DNA of 36,249 nucleotides from an uncultured Methanomicrobiales archaeon (GCA_937892275.1 CALAVG010000276.1:1-36249); one strand, 5' to 3'. Counted from the stretch's first letter, positions 22,577 to 30,008 are shown. The notes: a model not told the origin generated them from the letters alone. Numbers and translations: made by a program.

Positions 22577-23419
22577 ATGGAATTCATGGAATTGAACAAT
22601 GGGATGAAGTGCCCTATCATCGGTATCGGAACGTTCATGCTCAGTCCTGAGGACGCCGAGAACAGCGTCAGGGAGGCACTGAAGATGGGTTACCGCATGG
22701 TCGACACAGCGAACGCATATGTCAACGAGAGGGCCTGTGGCCGCGGTATCCGTGACAGCGGAGTGGATAGGAAGGACATCTTCGTTTCCACCAAGATCTG
22801 GCCCAGCGAGTATACGAATCCCACCGCTGTGGATGAGACCCTCGAACGCCTTGGATTGGAATATGTGGATCTCCTGTACATCCACCAGCCTGCAGGGGAC
22901 TGGTTGGCAGGATACAGGCAGCTTGAGAAGGCCTACAGGGAAGGGAAGGCGAAGTCCATAGGCATCTCCAACTTCGAGGGCAAGTACCTTGACGAGCTGA
23001 GGACTAAGTGGGAGATCGTCCCCCAGTTCATCCAGGTCGAGGCTCACCCCTATTTCGTTCAGAAGGACCTCCGTAAGGTCACCGATCCCCTCGGGATCAA
23101 GATCATGAGCTGGTATCCTCTCGGCCACGGTGACAGCAAGCTGTTGTCCGAGTCCATATTCGAAGAGCTTGGGAAGAAACACGGGAAGACCCCTGCACAG
23201 ATCATCCTCCGCTGGCATACGCAGATGGGATTCTCCGTCATACCGGGAAGCAGGAACATCTCACACATCAGGGACAACCTGGACATCCTGGATTTCAAGC
23301 TGAGCGATGAAGAGATGTCACACATAGCAACTCTCGATAAGGACGAGAGGTACTACCACCGTACCGATGAACAGCTCGACCAATTCGCAGCTTGGAAACC
23401 CGATTTCGAGAAGGCTTGA
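22577..23419 (+). CDS. aldo/keto reductase
   Basis: NAD(P)H-dependent carbonyl reductase, 280 residues, AKR TIM barrel of the 2,5-diketogluconate reductase type. The catalytic tetrad is visible: Asp and Tyr in V-D-T-A-N-A-Y, Lys in V-S-T-K-I-W, His in L-Y-I-H-Q-P. The cofactor end has S-V-I-P-G-S-R-N and H-I-R-D-N. The start ATG at 22577 has GAGGAG just upstream; ATG at 22586 is an alternative. It is followed by the acetyltransferase after 15 bp, so the two form an operon probably under the LysR regulator. Natural substrate is unknown. Confidence 0.93.
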   Translation: MEFMELNNGMKCPIIGIGTFMLSPEDAENSVREALKMGYRMVDTANAYVNERACGRGIRDSGVDRKDIFVSTKIWPSEYTNPTAVDETLERLGLEYVDLLYIHQPAGDWLAGYRQLEKAYREGKAKSIGISNFEGKYLDELRTKWEIVPQFIQVEAHPYFVQKDLRKVTDPLGIKIMSWYPLGHGDSKLLSESIFEELGKKHGKTPAQIILRWHTQMGFSVIPGSRNISHIRDNLDILDFKLSDEEMSHIATLDKDERYYHRTDEQLDQFAAWKPDFEKA

Positions 23420-23434
23420 ACAGGTGGGGATAAC

Positions 23435-24028
23435 ATGGCGGAATACGGCAAAGAATACGTTTACGAATTGATGGACAAGGGCGGACCGACAGATGTGAGG
23501 GAATCGTACTTCGCGGAAGCTGTCGAAGAGATGATGAGGGCCAGGACACTCTGCTTCAGAGCGAACCAGTGCTCACCGGACGATCCGACCTACGTGAAAC
23601 ATCTGGAGGAGCTATTCGGAAGGAAATTGGATGACGTTAGGATACTCACGCCCTTCATATGCGATTTCGGCAACAGAGTCACCCTTGGAAAGAACGTATT
23701 CATCAACCATTCCGCCATACTCTCCGCTTCAGGCGGTATCGAATTCCAGGACGGTGTGAGCCTGGCTCCGGGCGTAAGGATCGCAACGATAAACCACGAT
23801 TACAACAACAGGCATACGCTGTACACCTATGGCAAGGTCACTGTGAAGAAGAACGCATGGCTCGGTATGAACTGCACCATATGCCCCGGTGTTACCATTG
23901 GGGAGAATGCAGTTGTCGCTGCTGGCGCTGTAGTTACAAAGGACGTTCCTGACAATGCTGTAGTGGGTGGGTGTCCTGCAAAGGTCATCAAGATGCTAGA
24001 TCCAGATGAACAGAGGGAGGTCTGGTGA
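23435..24028 (+). CDS. sugar O-acetyltransferase, left-handed beta-helix (maltose/NodL type)
   Basis: 197 residues. N-terminal helical part with L-C-F-R-A-N-Q-C (an Mac domain) and C-terminal hexapeptide-repeat helix: G-K-N-V-F-I-N-H-S-A, I-N-H-D-Y-N-N (carrying the catalytic His), A-W-L-G-M-N-C-T-I-C-P-G-V-T-I-G and A-V-V-A-A-G-A-V-V-T-K-D. This is the maltose/galactoside acetyltransferase group, which acetylates sugars with acetyl-CoA. Start ATG at 23435 follows GGTGGGGA. Downstream are the repeats of ATPase copy 3. Actual acceptor unknown. Confidence 0.92.
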   Translation: MAEYGKEYVYELMDKGGPTDVRESYFAEAVEEMMRARTLCFRANQCSPDDPTYVKHLEELFGRKLDDVRILTPFICDFGNRVTLGKNVFINHSAILSASGGIEFQDGVSLAPGVRIATINHDYNNRHTLYTYGKVTVKKNAWLGMNCTICPGVTIGENAVVAAGAVVTKDVPDNAVVGGCPAKVIKMLDPDEQREVW

Positions 24029-24040
24029 TCGAGCCGTATC

Positions 24041-24129
24041 AAAGTTCCCTCATAGTAGCGGAAATATTTGGTAAAGTTCCCTCATAGTAGCGGAAATATA
24101 TGGTAAAGTTCCCTCATCACAGCGGAAAT
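24041..24129 (+). repeat. three direct repeats, 32-bp period, upstream of ATPase copy 3
   Basis: Units start at 24041, 24073 and 24105. Units 1 and 2 are identical at 31 of 32 bases. All three share AAAGTTCCCTCAT and, after three bases (AGT, AGT, CAC), AGCGGAAAT. The third unit runs into the TATA box TTATATATGG (24129-24138) and ends 32 bp before the start codon. Confidence 0.95.
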
Positions 24130-24138
24130 TTATATATG
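24129..24138 (+). promoter_or_regulatory. TATA box of ATPase copy 3
   Basis: TTATATATGG lies about 27 bp before the ATG at 24161, immediately after the third repeat; a leaderless transcript is expected. Confidence 0.6.
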
Positions 24139-24160
24139 GCCAGAGCAATAGATATCACTA

Positions 24161-25552
24161 ATGGAACGTAAGATCACCTCCAAATTACTTGAATGGAAAG
24201 ACAAGGAAGGTCACAGGCCAATAGTCATAACAGGCTGTAGGCAGATAGGCAAGACCTACTCCGTCCAAGAGTTCGTGAGAGAAAACTATCGTTCCTACGT
24301 ATATCTTAATTTCGAGTCGGATCCTGATGCCAAGGCCCTTTTCGAAGACTCCCTGGAACCGGAGACCTTGATCCCAAAGATATCGATGTACTCGAATGTG
24401 AGTCTCGTAAAAGGTGAATCGGCGATAATACTGGATGAGATACAGGCCTGCTCCGGGGCATTCTCCTCTTTGAAACCCTTGGCTGATTGCGGAATCGACA
24501 TCCTTTGTACGGGATCGTTCCTAGGCATCAATCTGGAGGATGACGATACAAGACTGTCACCATTGGGATACATCGAGGTCCAGAGGATGTATACGATGGA
24601 TTTCGAGGAATTCCTCTGGGCAATGGGCTACAACAAGGATCTCATCGCTCTCATAAGGGATTCAATCCGTTCCATGAAACCTATAGAAGGGCCGTTCAAC
24701 AAGATGATGTTGGATGCATTCAGGATCTACATGGTGGTGGGAGGGATGCCGGCAGCGGTCAGCAATTACGCCAGCACAAGGGACTATCCGTCCACATCCG
24801 AGGTATTGAAGGATATCAGGGATATGCTGATCAGAGATGCGGGAAGGTATTCCCGCAAAGCCGGCCGTGCGAAGATAAAAGCATGTATGGAATCGATACC
24901 GGCCCAGATATCCAGAGAGAACAAGAGATTCCTGTTCAAGGATGTCGAAAAGAAGAGCAAGGCCGGCAGCAAAGTCTACGGGAATGCTCTGGACTGGATC
25001 GAGAATGCAGGCCTATCCAACAGATGTGAGAATATCACAGGATTGATACCTCCTTTGGCAAGAAATGTCAGAGATAGTCACTTCAAGATCTATATGAGCG
25101 ATACAGGGATACTCATGTCGTTCATGGATGGGGTCGATGCGGCCAACATCGCTCTCAGGGAACCATTCTCCAACAACGGTGCGTTCGTGGAGAATGCGAT
25201 CTGTGCAGAGCTGGTAAGGAAAGGATATCCTGTGTATTATTACACCAGAGAGAACAGTCGTATGGAGATGGATTTCGTCATATCGATGTCAGGCAAGATC
25301 GTCTTGATAGAAGTCAAACCCGGTAATGACAAGAGGTCCAAATCATTGAGAACACTGTTAGCCAGGAAGGATCTGGATTGTGTTGGGATCAAGCTGACCG
25401 AATCCAATGTGATGCGTGACGATCATGGTGTCATTCATCTTCCGCTGTATGCTCCGTGTTTCTTCGAAGAGAACAAGGTATCCGACATACACGCCTTGGA
25501 TGTGGAAGGGGCCAATAAACTCTATGAACGCCTGAAGGGCAAAACTTTCTGA
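24161..25552 (+). CDS. AAA ATPase with DUF4143 / PD-(D/E)XK domain (copy 3)
   Basis: COG1373-type protein, 463 residues. Walker A G-C-R-Q-I-G-K-T-Y (GKT at 30-32), Walker B A-I-I-L-D-E-I-Q (D92, E93), T-G-S-F-L-G near 118-122, G-G-M-P-A-A-V near 194-200. The DUF4143 part has H-F-K-I-Y-M-S-D-T-G-I-L near 307-318, and the nuclease-like triad D371 (M-E-M-D-F) with E384/K386 (I-E-V-K-P-G). Closer to copy 2 than copy 1 by eye: both have M-D-F-E-E-F-L-W and the Y-M-S-D-T-G-I-L block. Start fixed by TATA spacing and family N-terminus. It is followed by a decayed gene. Biochemical role unknown. Confidence 0.93.
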   Translation: MERKITSKLLEWKDKEGHRPIVITGCRQIGKTYSVQEFVRENYRSYVYLNFESDPDAKALFEDSLEPETLIPKISMYSNVSLVKGESAIILDEIQACSGAFSSLKPLADCGIDILCTGSFLGINLEDDDTRLSPLGYIEVQRMYTMDFEEFLWAMGYNKDLIALIRDSIRSMKPIEGPFNKMMLDAFRIYMVVGGMPAAVSNYASTRDYPSTSEVLKDIRDMLIRDAGRYSRKAGRAKIKACMESIPAQISRENKRFLFKDVEKKSKAGSKVYGNALDWIENAGLSNRCENITGLIPPLARNVRDSHFKIYMSDTGILMSFMDGVDAANIALREPFSNNGAFVENAICAELVRKGYPVYYYTRENSRMEMDFVISMSGKIVLIEVKPGNDKRSKSLRTLLARKDLDCVGIKLTESNVMRDDHGVIHLPLYAPCFFEENKVSDIHALDVEGANKLYERLKGKTF

Positions 25553-25561
25553 GCCTCAAAA

Positions 25562-25834
25562 GGCCCAAGAGCTAAACAGACTGTCGACCGATTCCGATTT
25601 CATACGGGACACGATGAGGAAGGCTGCAGGGCCGGAGTGAAGTGAACTACTGGAAACACCATTGAAAAAGTAACAGAGTATCTGAAGGAGATAGTCGATG
25701 AGGTTATCATCAAGGATGCAAAGACCTCTGCTCTACAGGCCGACCCCGCAATCGTCAGAGCTCTCGGCAGAGCAGGAACAATCGAAATCGCGACCACGAA
25801 GGCTTATAGCGCGACCAAGAGAGAGGTCAGTTAA
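25562..25834 (+). pseudogene. decayed gene of unknown family
   Basis: Two coding-like stretches in different frames. The first reads A-Q-E-L-N-R-L-S-T-D-S-D-F-I-R-D-T-M-R-K-A and stops at TGA (25638-25640). The second has no start codon, begins about 25646 and reads K-V-T-E-Y-L-K-E-I-V-D-E-V, then A-D-P-A-I-V-R-A-L-G-R-A-G and ends at TAA (25832-25834). Helical, charged composition unlike random translation. It looks like pieces of one gene broken by a frameshift and perhaps a deletion. Family not recognised. Confidence 0.4.
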
Positions 25835-25911
25835 GATGGGGTATTGAGGGAGACAACGACGTTTATACGCTGATATTAGGGGATAAACATCGCAAAAGCG
25901 GATGACATTGT

Positions 25912-26382
25912 ATGAAGAAGTCAACTACCATCATTCTAATCGTAGTCGCTGCCTTCGTTGCAGTGTTCCTGATATTAGGAGCTACCGGGAGCACGATAAC
26001 CGATGTCGAATATGACTACAAGATTGAGGTCACTGACAGTTTTGAAGACAAGTATGGGAATGTTGAGAAGCCCGACCCGGGATACCAGTTCGCTATTCTG
26101 ACCTACCACATATACAACAAGAGCTACTCGAACGGCATAAGCACCAATCCGTTGACCTGGCAGATGAAGGTCAATGTCGGAGGGCTGAACTATTCATGGT
26201 CCCCGATGGAGACATACAGTCATCCCGGGTACAGGCTCATCGACGTCCCCAAGGGCTCGGATGCCTCAGGCGTCCAGGTCTTCGAGGTTCCTGTCGGATA
26301 CTCGGCATCGGAAATGAAGGGCGTGCTCAACGCGATATTCACCTACGCCAAGATTGAATATAACCCGAACCTTGCCGTTTGA
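25912..26382 (+). CDS. membrane-anchored extracellular protein, DUF4352-like
   Basis: 156 residues: M-K-K-S-T then a hydrophobic segment at about 6-24 that would be a signal anchor, with no lipobox Cys. The outer part is a beta-rich domain: Y-D-Y-K-I-E-V-T-D-S, then Y-Q-F-A-I-L-T-Y-H-I-Y-N-K-S-Y near 63-77, and V-Q-V-F-E-V-P-V-G-Y near the end. The pattern of a large 'x-F-x-x-L-x-x-x-I-x-N' strand resembles DUF4352/telokin-like immunoprotective extracellular domains. Function is unknown; it faces outside the cell. It stands alone with an AT-rich upstream region. Stop is TGA. Confidence 0.7.
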   Translation: MKKSTTIILIVVAAFVAVFLILGATGSTITDVEYDYKIEVTDSFEDKYGNVEKPDPGYQFAILTYHIYNKSYSNGISTNPLTWQMKVNVGGLNYSWSPMETYSHPGYRLIDVPKGSDASGVQVFEVPVGYSASEMKGVLNAIFTYAKIEYNPNLAV

Positions 26383-26490
26383 GAACTCTTTAAACTTCTT
26401 TCCGTCGAAGTCCAAGTATATATTCTCCAACGAATATGTTCATAGCAAGAACCACAAGGTTCGAACCCTCGAAGGGGCTCTGGTCCGTCG

Positions 26491-26598
26491 TTAGACGAAC
26501 CATCTTAGGAGTTCGGATAAAGTCCGAACCACCTGTAGGATCAGGGAGACGAGTTGGAGCTTGAGTCCCTGGTCCTCACCCTTCGTTTTAGAAGGCAT
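26491..26598 (-). CDS. 35-aa microprotein, RTLSELLRWF family (copy 1)
   Basis: Starts M-P-S-K-T-K-G-E-D-Q and ends with an amphipathic helix S-L-I-L-Q-V-V-R-T-L-S-E-L-L-R-W-F-V, stop TAA. The ribosome-binding site GGAGGTG (minus strand, 26604-26610) is one of the best in the window and sits 5 bases from the ATG. A second copy lies at 32766-32870. Over the shared R-T-L-S-E-L-L-R-W-F, five of ten codons differ and all five changes are silent, so the protein is under selection. The frame is open for 44 more residues upstream, through a structured leader; the strong ribosome-binding site argues for the short form. Not a family I know. A membrane-active or protein-binding peptide is possible. Confidence 0.7.
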   Translation of the reverse strand: MPSKTKGEDQGLKLQLVSLILQVVRTLSELLRWFV

Positions 26599-26700
26599 GT
26601 TATCACCTCCTACAAAGTAGGTCAGGATCAGAGTCCAGCTCACAAGGTCAGGAATCCTCTCGCGAACTGGACTCCCTATTCCCTGCCTATTATTATGTAT
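26599..26700 (-). promoter_or_regulatory. structured leader of microprotein copy 1
   Basis: On the minus strand GAGTCCAG and CTGGACTC can pair across about 29 nt, upstream of TAGGAGGTGATAAC and the ATG. The leader aligns with that of copy 2, where the corresponding arms are GGAAGTCC and GGACTTCC; one G-C pair is replaced by A-T, a compensating change. It may be a regulatory RNA element. Confidence 0.5.
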
Positions 26701-26833
26701 GCATTCTAAATATATTATACGTTTGGACAAAGTAAGTACATACTAAGAAAAATACTGAATATTTTCTCTATTTTTAATAAAATGTATGGACGGTGTATGA
26801 ACTAATTATATACAAAGAACGCTATTATCAACT

Positions 26834-26998
26834 ATGAGGGACGAGATTATTATCAATACGACCATCGCAAAGAATGGGAACAGTCTCTGTATGCCCATAA
26901 CCAAGTCAGAAGCGGCACTCATCGGAGTCACGCACGGTGACGATCTTGAAGTGCATGTCTACGTCAAGGAACGGAAGGGTGGCAGAAAAGAAGATTGA
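26834..26998 (+). CDS. AbrB/SpoVT-type small DNA-binding protein, 54 aa
   Basis: The sequence I-I-I-N-T-T-I-A-K-N-G-N-S-L-C-M-P-I-T-K followed by A-A-L-I-G-V-T-H-G-D-D-L-E-V-H-V is a clear swapped-hairpin AbrB fold, as found in MazE-like antitoxins and archaeal regulators. The N-G-N-S-L and G-D-x-L-E-V hallmarks are present. The tail is basic (K-E-R-K-G-G-R-K). No toxin gene lies next to it, so it may be an orphan or a stand-alone regulator. TATA-like TAATTATATAC is about 26805-26815, giving a leaderless start. Stop TGA. Confidence 0.75.
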   Translation: MRDEIIINTTIAKNGNSLCMPITKSEAALIGVTHGDDLEVHVYVKERKGGRKED

Positions 26999-27468
26999 TT
27001 CTGGAGCGAACCATTTTTCTGCAGTGCTTAAATCTGCTTGGATACTCATGTAACCACCAAACTTGAGAAAGTATTCGTGACTGAAAAAGTAATAACATCG
27101 GAAAAGGCGGGAACAGATTCCCGCTGCGAAGCAAAAGTTCACACAGGCCAATCCGGTCGGATCTTCAAGGACCGCCTCAAAATGGCTATCGGTGATTACA
27201 ACAAGGAGTCAGTTAGATAGATGCTATTCATAAAACTGAACTGGATCAAAAGAGGGTGCATGGATCTGGAGTTCTAAGGCCGAGTGTATTGACGCTGATT
27301 GGAGGAATCCAACAAAGGTTATCAATATGCTTAATCTGAAGGACTAACGGAAGTCGAGTGCATGAACTTAAGTTGGAGTTTGATGTTGACATCCATTCTC
27401 CAAATGTCGACCTATCGATCTTGCCACAGTCCGCATAATTATTATGGCTCCTCGTGGTTGTACGTGTC
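26999..27468. other. 470-bp intergenic region with a hairpin and the purC promoter
   Basis: No gene that I can support. A perfect hairpin GCGGGAA/TTCCCGC with a 4-nt loop lies near 27106-27123 and could end the AbrB-like transcript, although it has no T-run. An open frame ending at 27220 has a protein-like tail (F-K-D-R-L-K-M-A-I-G-D-Y-N) but no start I trust. TATA-like CATAATTATTAT at 27434-27445 serves purC. Confidence 0.4.
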
Positions 27469-28371
27469 ATGGAGCACATAATGACCGGAAAGGTCAAAGA
27501 AGTCTACAAGCTGGACGACGACACGCTTGAGTTCGCCTACACCAACAACATCTCGGTCTTTGACAAGATCATCCCCTCGCAGATCCCCCACAAGGGAGAG
27601 ACTCTTTGCAGGACAGCGAAGTACTGGTTTGGACTCCTCACCAAGGAAGGTATCAACAACCACTACATCAGCGAGCCCTCAGCCGATAGGATGAGGGTCA
27701 AGAGGGTCGACATCATCAGGGACTACAGCAAGATCGACGGCACTACCAAGAACTATCTGATTCCCCTGGAGGTCATTTGCAGGTACTACGCAGCAGGATC
27801 CCTCATGGACAGGATCAAGGCAGGGAAGGTCAAGCCTGAGGATCTCGGATTCCCTGCGGACCACATCGTCAAGGACGGGGAGAAGCTTCCCAAGCCATTC
27901 ATCGAGTGCACCACGAAGCTCGAAGCTCACGACGAGAATCTCACCGACGAGGAGGCCAAGAAGATGGCTGGGCTCTCCGATGAGGAGTTCGAGGAGATCA
28001 AGAGGACCGTCCTGAAGATCGATTCCATCATCGATAGGGAGTGCAGCAAGAGAGGTCTCATCCACTGCGACGGAAAGAAGGAGTTCGCCTTTGACAAGGA
28101 CAGGAAGCTGATGGTCATCGACACATTCGGTACACTGGACGAGGACCGCTGGTGGGACGCAGACGAGTTCGCCAAGGGAAAGATCGTACAGCTCTCCAAG
28201 GAGTTCGTCCGCCAGTACTACCGCGAGACTGGTTACCACAAAGCACTCTACGACGCACGTGAGAAGGGAGAGCCCGAACCGGACATCCCCGCATTGCCTC
28301 AGGAGATCGTTGACCGCGTGAGCAAGCTCTACGTCGACATGTTCGAGAGGATCACCGGCGAGAAGTTCTGA
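27469..28371 (+). CDS. purC: SAICAR synthetase PurC
   Basis: Couples CAIR and aspartate with ATP to SAICAR in purine synthesis. 300 residues. N-terminal G-K-V-K-E-V-Y with the substrate/ATP loop, then V-F-D-K-I-I-P-S-Q-I-P-H-K-G near 30-43, E-V-I-C-R-Y-Y-A-A-G-S near 101-111, and L-M-V-I-D-T-F-G-T-L-D-E-D-R-W-W (metal-binding Asp). The ATG at 27469 is about 30 bp after a TATA-like CATAATTATTAT; ATG at 27481 (M-T-G-K) also matches the family. The stop abuts the convergent UPF0179 gene. purA lies 6 kb away in the same window. Confidence 0.95.
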   Translation: MEHIMTGKVKEVYKLDDDTLEFAYTNNISVFDKIIPSQIPHKGETLCRTAKYWFGLLTKEGINNHYISEPSADRMRVKRVDIIRDYSKIDGTTKNYLIPLEVICRYYAAGSLMDRIKAGKVKPEDLGFPADHIVKDGEKLPKPFIECTTKLEAHDENLTDEEAKKMAGLSDEEFEEIKRTVLKIDSIIDRECSKRGLIHCDGKKEFAFDKDRKLMVIDTFGTLDEDRWWDADEFAKGKIVQLSKEFVRQYYRETGYHKALYDAREKGEPEPDIPALPQEIVDRVSKLYVDMFERITGEKF

Positions 28372-28800
28372 TCAGAACAGATCGACCAAAACCAATTTCT
28401 CCCCGAGGGGACAATCGAGGTTGCCTTCCACCTTCTGGACGGTGTACTTCTCCCCCGGGATCTTACCCATCGGATGGCAGATACTGTATTTCTCACATGA
28501 GAGATTCTTGCATTCCGATCCCTTGTATGTGATCTTGCTGCCTTCCATGGCCTGGCGCTTACCGACGGAAGCCCTGGTGCAGATCTTCTCCACTTCCACC
28601 GCCGTGACGGAATCCCCGTCGAACTCGTGGCATTCGTGCTCCTGGAGCCTTATCTCGGTTATCGTGTATTTCGCTCCGAGTTCGAGATTGAAGCATACCT
28701 TGTTGAACTTGCAGTCGGCGCATTCCTCGATGGGGCCGAGATAGAAGAATTCGGTACCGATCTTGGCCTGATTCTTTCCGACCAACGTTATCTGAGCCAT
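28372..28800 (-). CDS. UPF0179 family protein, Cys-rich
   Basis: 142 residues matching UPF0179, an archaeal family of unknown function. Cysteines are arranged in groups: C-A-D-C-K-F-N-K-V-C (about 27-36), H-E-C-H-E-F (about 55-60), I-C-T-R-A, S-E-C-K-N-L-S-C-E-K-Y-S-I-C-H-P (about 95-109) and a last L-D-C-P-L. A metal or cluster role is likely but unproven. It directly follows egsA on the same strand (the egsA stop and this start overlap by one base), so the two are co-transcribed; that order is not explained by a known pathway. Confidence 0.88.
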   Translation of the reverse strand: MAQITLVGKNQAKIGTEFFYLGPIEECADCKFNKVCFNLELGAKYTITEIRLQEHECHEFDGDSVTAVEVEKICTRASVGKRQAMEGSKITYKGSECKNLSCEKYSICHPMGKIPGEKYTVQKVEGNLDCPLGEKLVLVDLF

Positions 28801-29858
28801 CAGAACACCCCTGTCCTTATGCAGATGTCCTCTACAACATCCCTGGAGACGCCGTTGTCACCGAGTATGGTGTACCTGTCCTTGCGGATCTTGTGAGCGT
28901 TCACCACAGCGTTGATGAACTCTTCGTCAGTGAGGTTGATCTCCGAAGCCTTGGTGGGAGCTCCTATCTTCACCAACGCGTGCTTGAGCTCCTCCCAATC
29001 CCCTCTCTGAAGATATGTGGTTACGATGGATGCCACTCCGCATTGTTCGCCGTGCATCGCCCTGTTGGGGTACATCACGTCGATGGTGTGAGAGATCATG
29101 TGCTCCGAACCGCTGGTGGGCCTGGAGCTCCTGGCGATACTCATTGAGATACCAGAGACGATGATTGGTTTGATCGCAAGCCAGACACTCTCCTCGAGGT
29201 TCGGCCTGATGTAATCCGCAGCGTCCATCATGGACTCAGCAGAGAAGTATGCGAACGAATAAGCGGATCTGCTGAAAGGCTCATCCCTGAGCTCGTAAGC
29301 CAATTTCCAGTCCCTGAGGGAGCTGAAGTTGGACAGCACATCGGCGCATCCGGATGCCAGCATGCGGTAGGGCGATTGGAAGAGAATCTCCGTGTCCGCG
29401 ATGACACCCATGGGCGATGCTCCTTCGATGGAGATCGATCCCTTGTCGGATTTGATGGATGCCCTGTTGGAGGCGATACCGTCATGTGCCGCGGATGTGG
29501 GGATGCTGATGAACGGGAGGTTGAGGTCGTTCGCGACCACCTTAGCGATATCAATCTTACTGCCGCCTCCGATGGCCAGGATGAAAGTGGAACCGTATTC
29601 CGTGATCCTCCTCTTGACCTCCTCGATGTTCTCTAATGAGGCCTTATCAGTGTAGATCGTGTCGATGTCGTATCCCTGAAGATAATCCCTCGCCGCCTTG
29701 CCTGCGATCTTGTCGGTCCTCTCACCAGTGATGATAGAACCGGTCTTTCCGCTGTGGATATTGACGCAGATCTCCTCGACGTTGCGGAGCACATCGTGTC
29801 CGGCTATGACGTTGCGCGGGAACACGACCATCCTCTCCTTCAGGAACTCATTTGACAT
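28800..29858 (-). CDS. egsA: sn-glycerol-1-phosphate dehydrogenase EgsA
   Basis: Reduces dihydroxyacetone phosphate to sn-glycerol-1-phosphate, the stereo-specific backbone of archaeal lipids. 352 residues. Cofactor site G-G-G-S-K-I-D near residues 97-103, then S-I-P-T-S-A-A-H-D-G-I-A-S-N near 117-130 (its Asp binds zinc), and two zinc His in S-G-S-E-H-M-I-S-H and R-A-M-H-G-E-Q-C-G. TATA-like CTTTTAAGAATG on minus (about 29893-29904) lies 35-45 bp before the ATG at 29858. Diagnostic for Archaea. Confidence 0.96.
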   Translation of the reverse strand: MSNEFLKERMVVFPRNVIAGHDVLRNVEEICVNIHSGKTGSIITGERTDKIAGKAARDYLQGYDIDTIYTDKASLENIEEVKRRITEYGSTFILAIGGGSKIDIAKVVANDLNLPFISIPTSAAHDGIASNRASIKSDKGSISIEGASPMGVIADTEILFQSPYRMLASGCADVLSNFSSLRDWKLAYELRDEPFSRSAYSFAYFSAESMMDAADYIRPNLEESVWLAIKPIIVSGISMSIARSSRPTSGSEHMISHTIDVMYPNRAMHGEQCGVASIVTTYLQRGDWEELKHALVKIGAPTKASEINLTDEEFINAVVNAHKIRKDRYTILGDNGVSRDVVEDICIRTGVF

Positions 29859-29958
29859 CTTGTAATCACTGAACCGTTATCGTGTAACATTCTTAAAAGG
29901 AGTGGTTCGGATTCCAGTGCATAGAGCCAGGATATCAACAGCCGCGGTCAGCCATTAT

Positions 29959-29989
29959 ATACGTTCAACAGCAGTCCATAATACGTTCA
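29959..29989. promoter_or_regulatory. two 9-bp direct repeats in the flavodoxin promoter
   Basis: ATACGTTCA occurs at 29959-29967, overlapping the TATA box, and at 29981-29989 near the expected start site. Spacing of 22 bp is about two helical turns, suggesting a regulator site. Confidence 0.4.
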
Positions 29990-30008
29990 GGCTCGTAGAG
30001 GGTTCTTC

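Noticed and set aside
24041..24129. CRISPR array
   Set aside because: Only three units, 7-nt intervals rather than spacers, intervals similar to each other, no cas genes, and an obvious promoter position.
26457..26480. tRNA-like T-arm (GGTTCGAACC)
   Set aside because: No acceptor, D or anticodon stem can be built around it; it is a small palindrome near the microprotein 3' end.
26906..27151. 81-residue minus-strand open frame
   Set aside because: Overlaps the AbrB-like gene and an intergenic hairpin; translation has no recognisable features.
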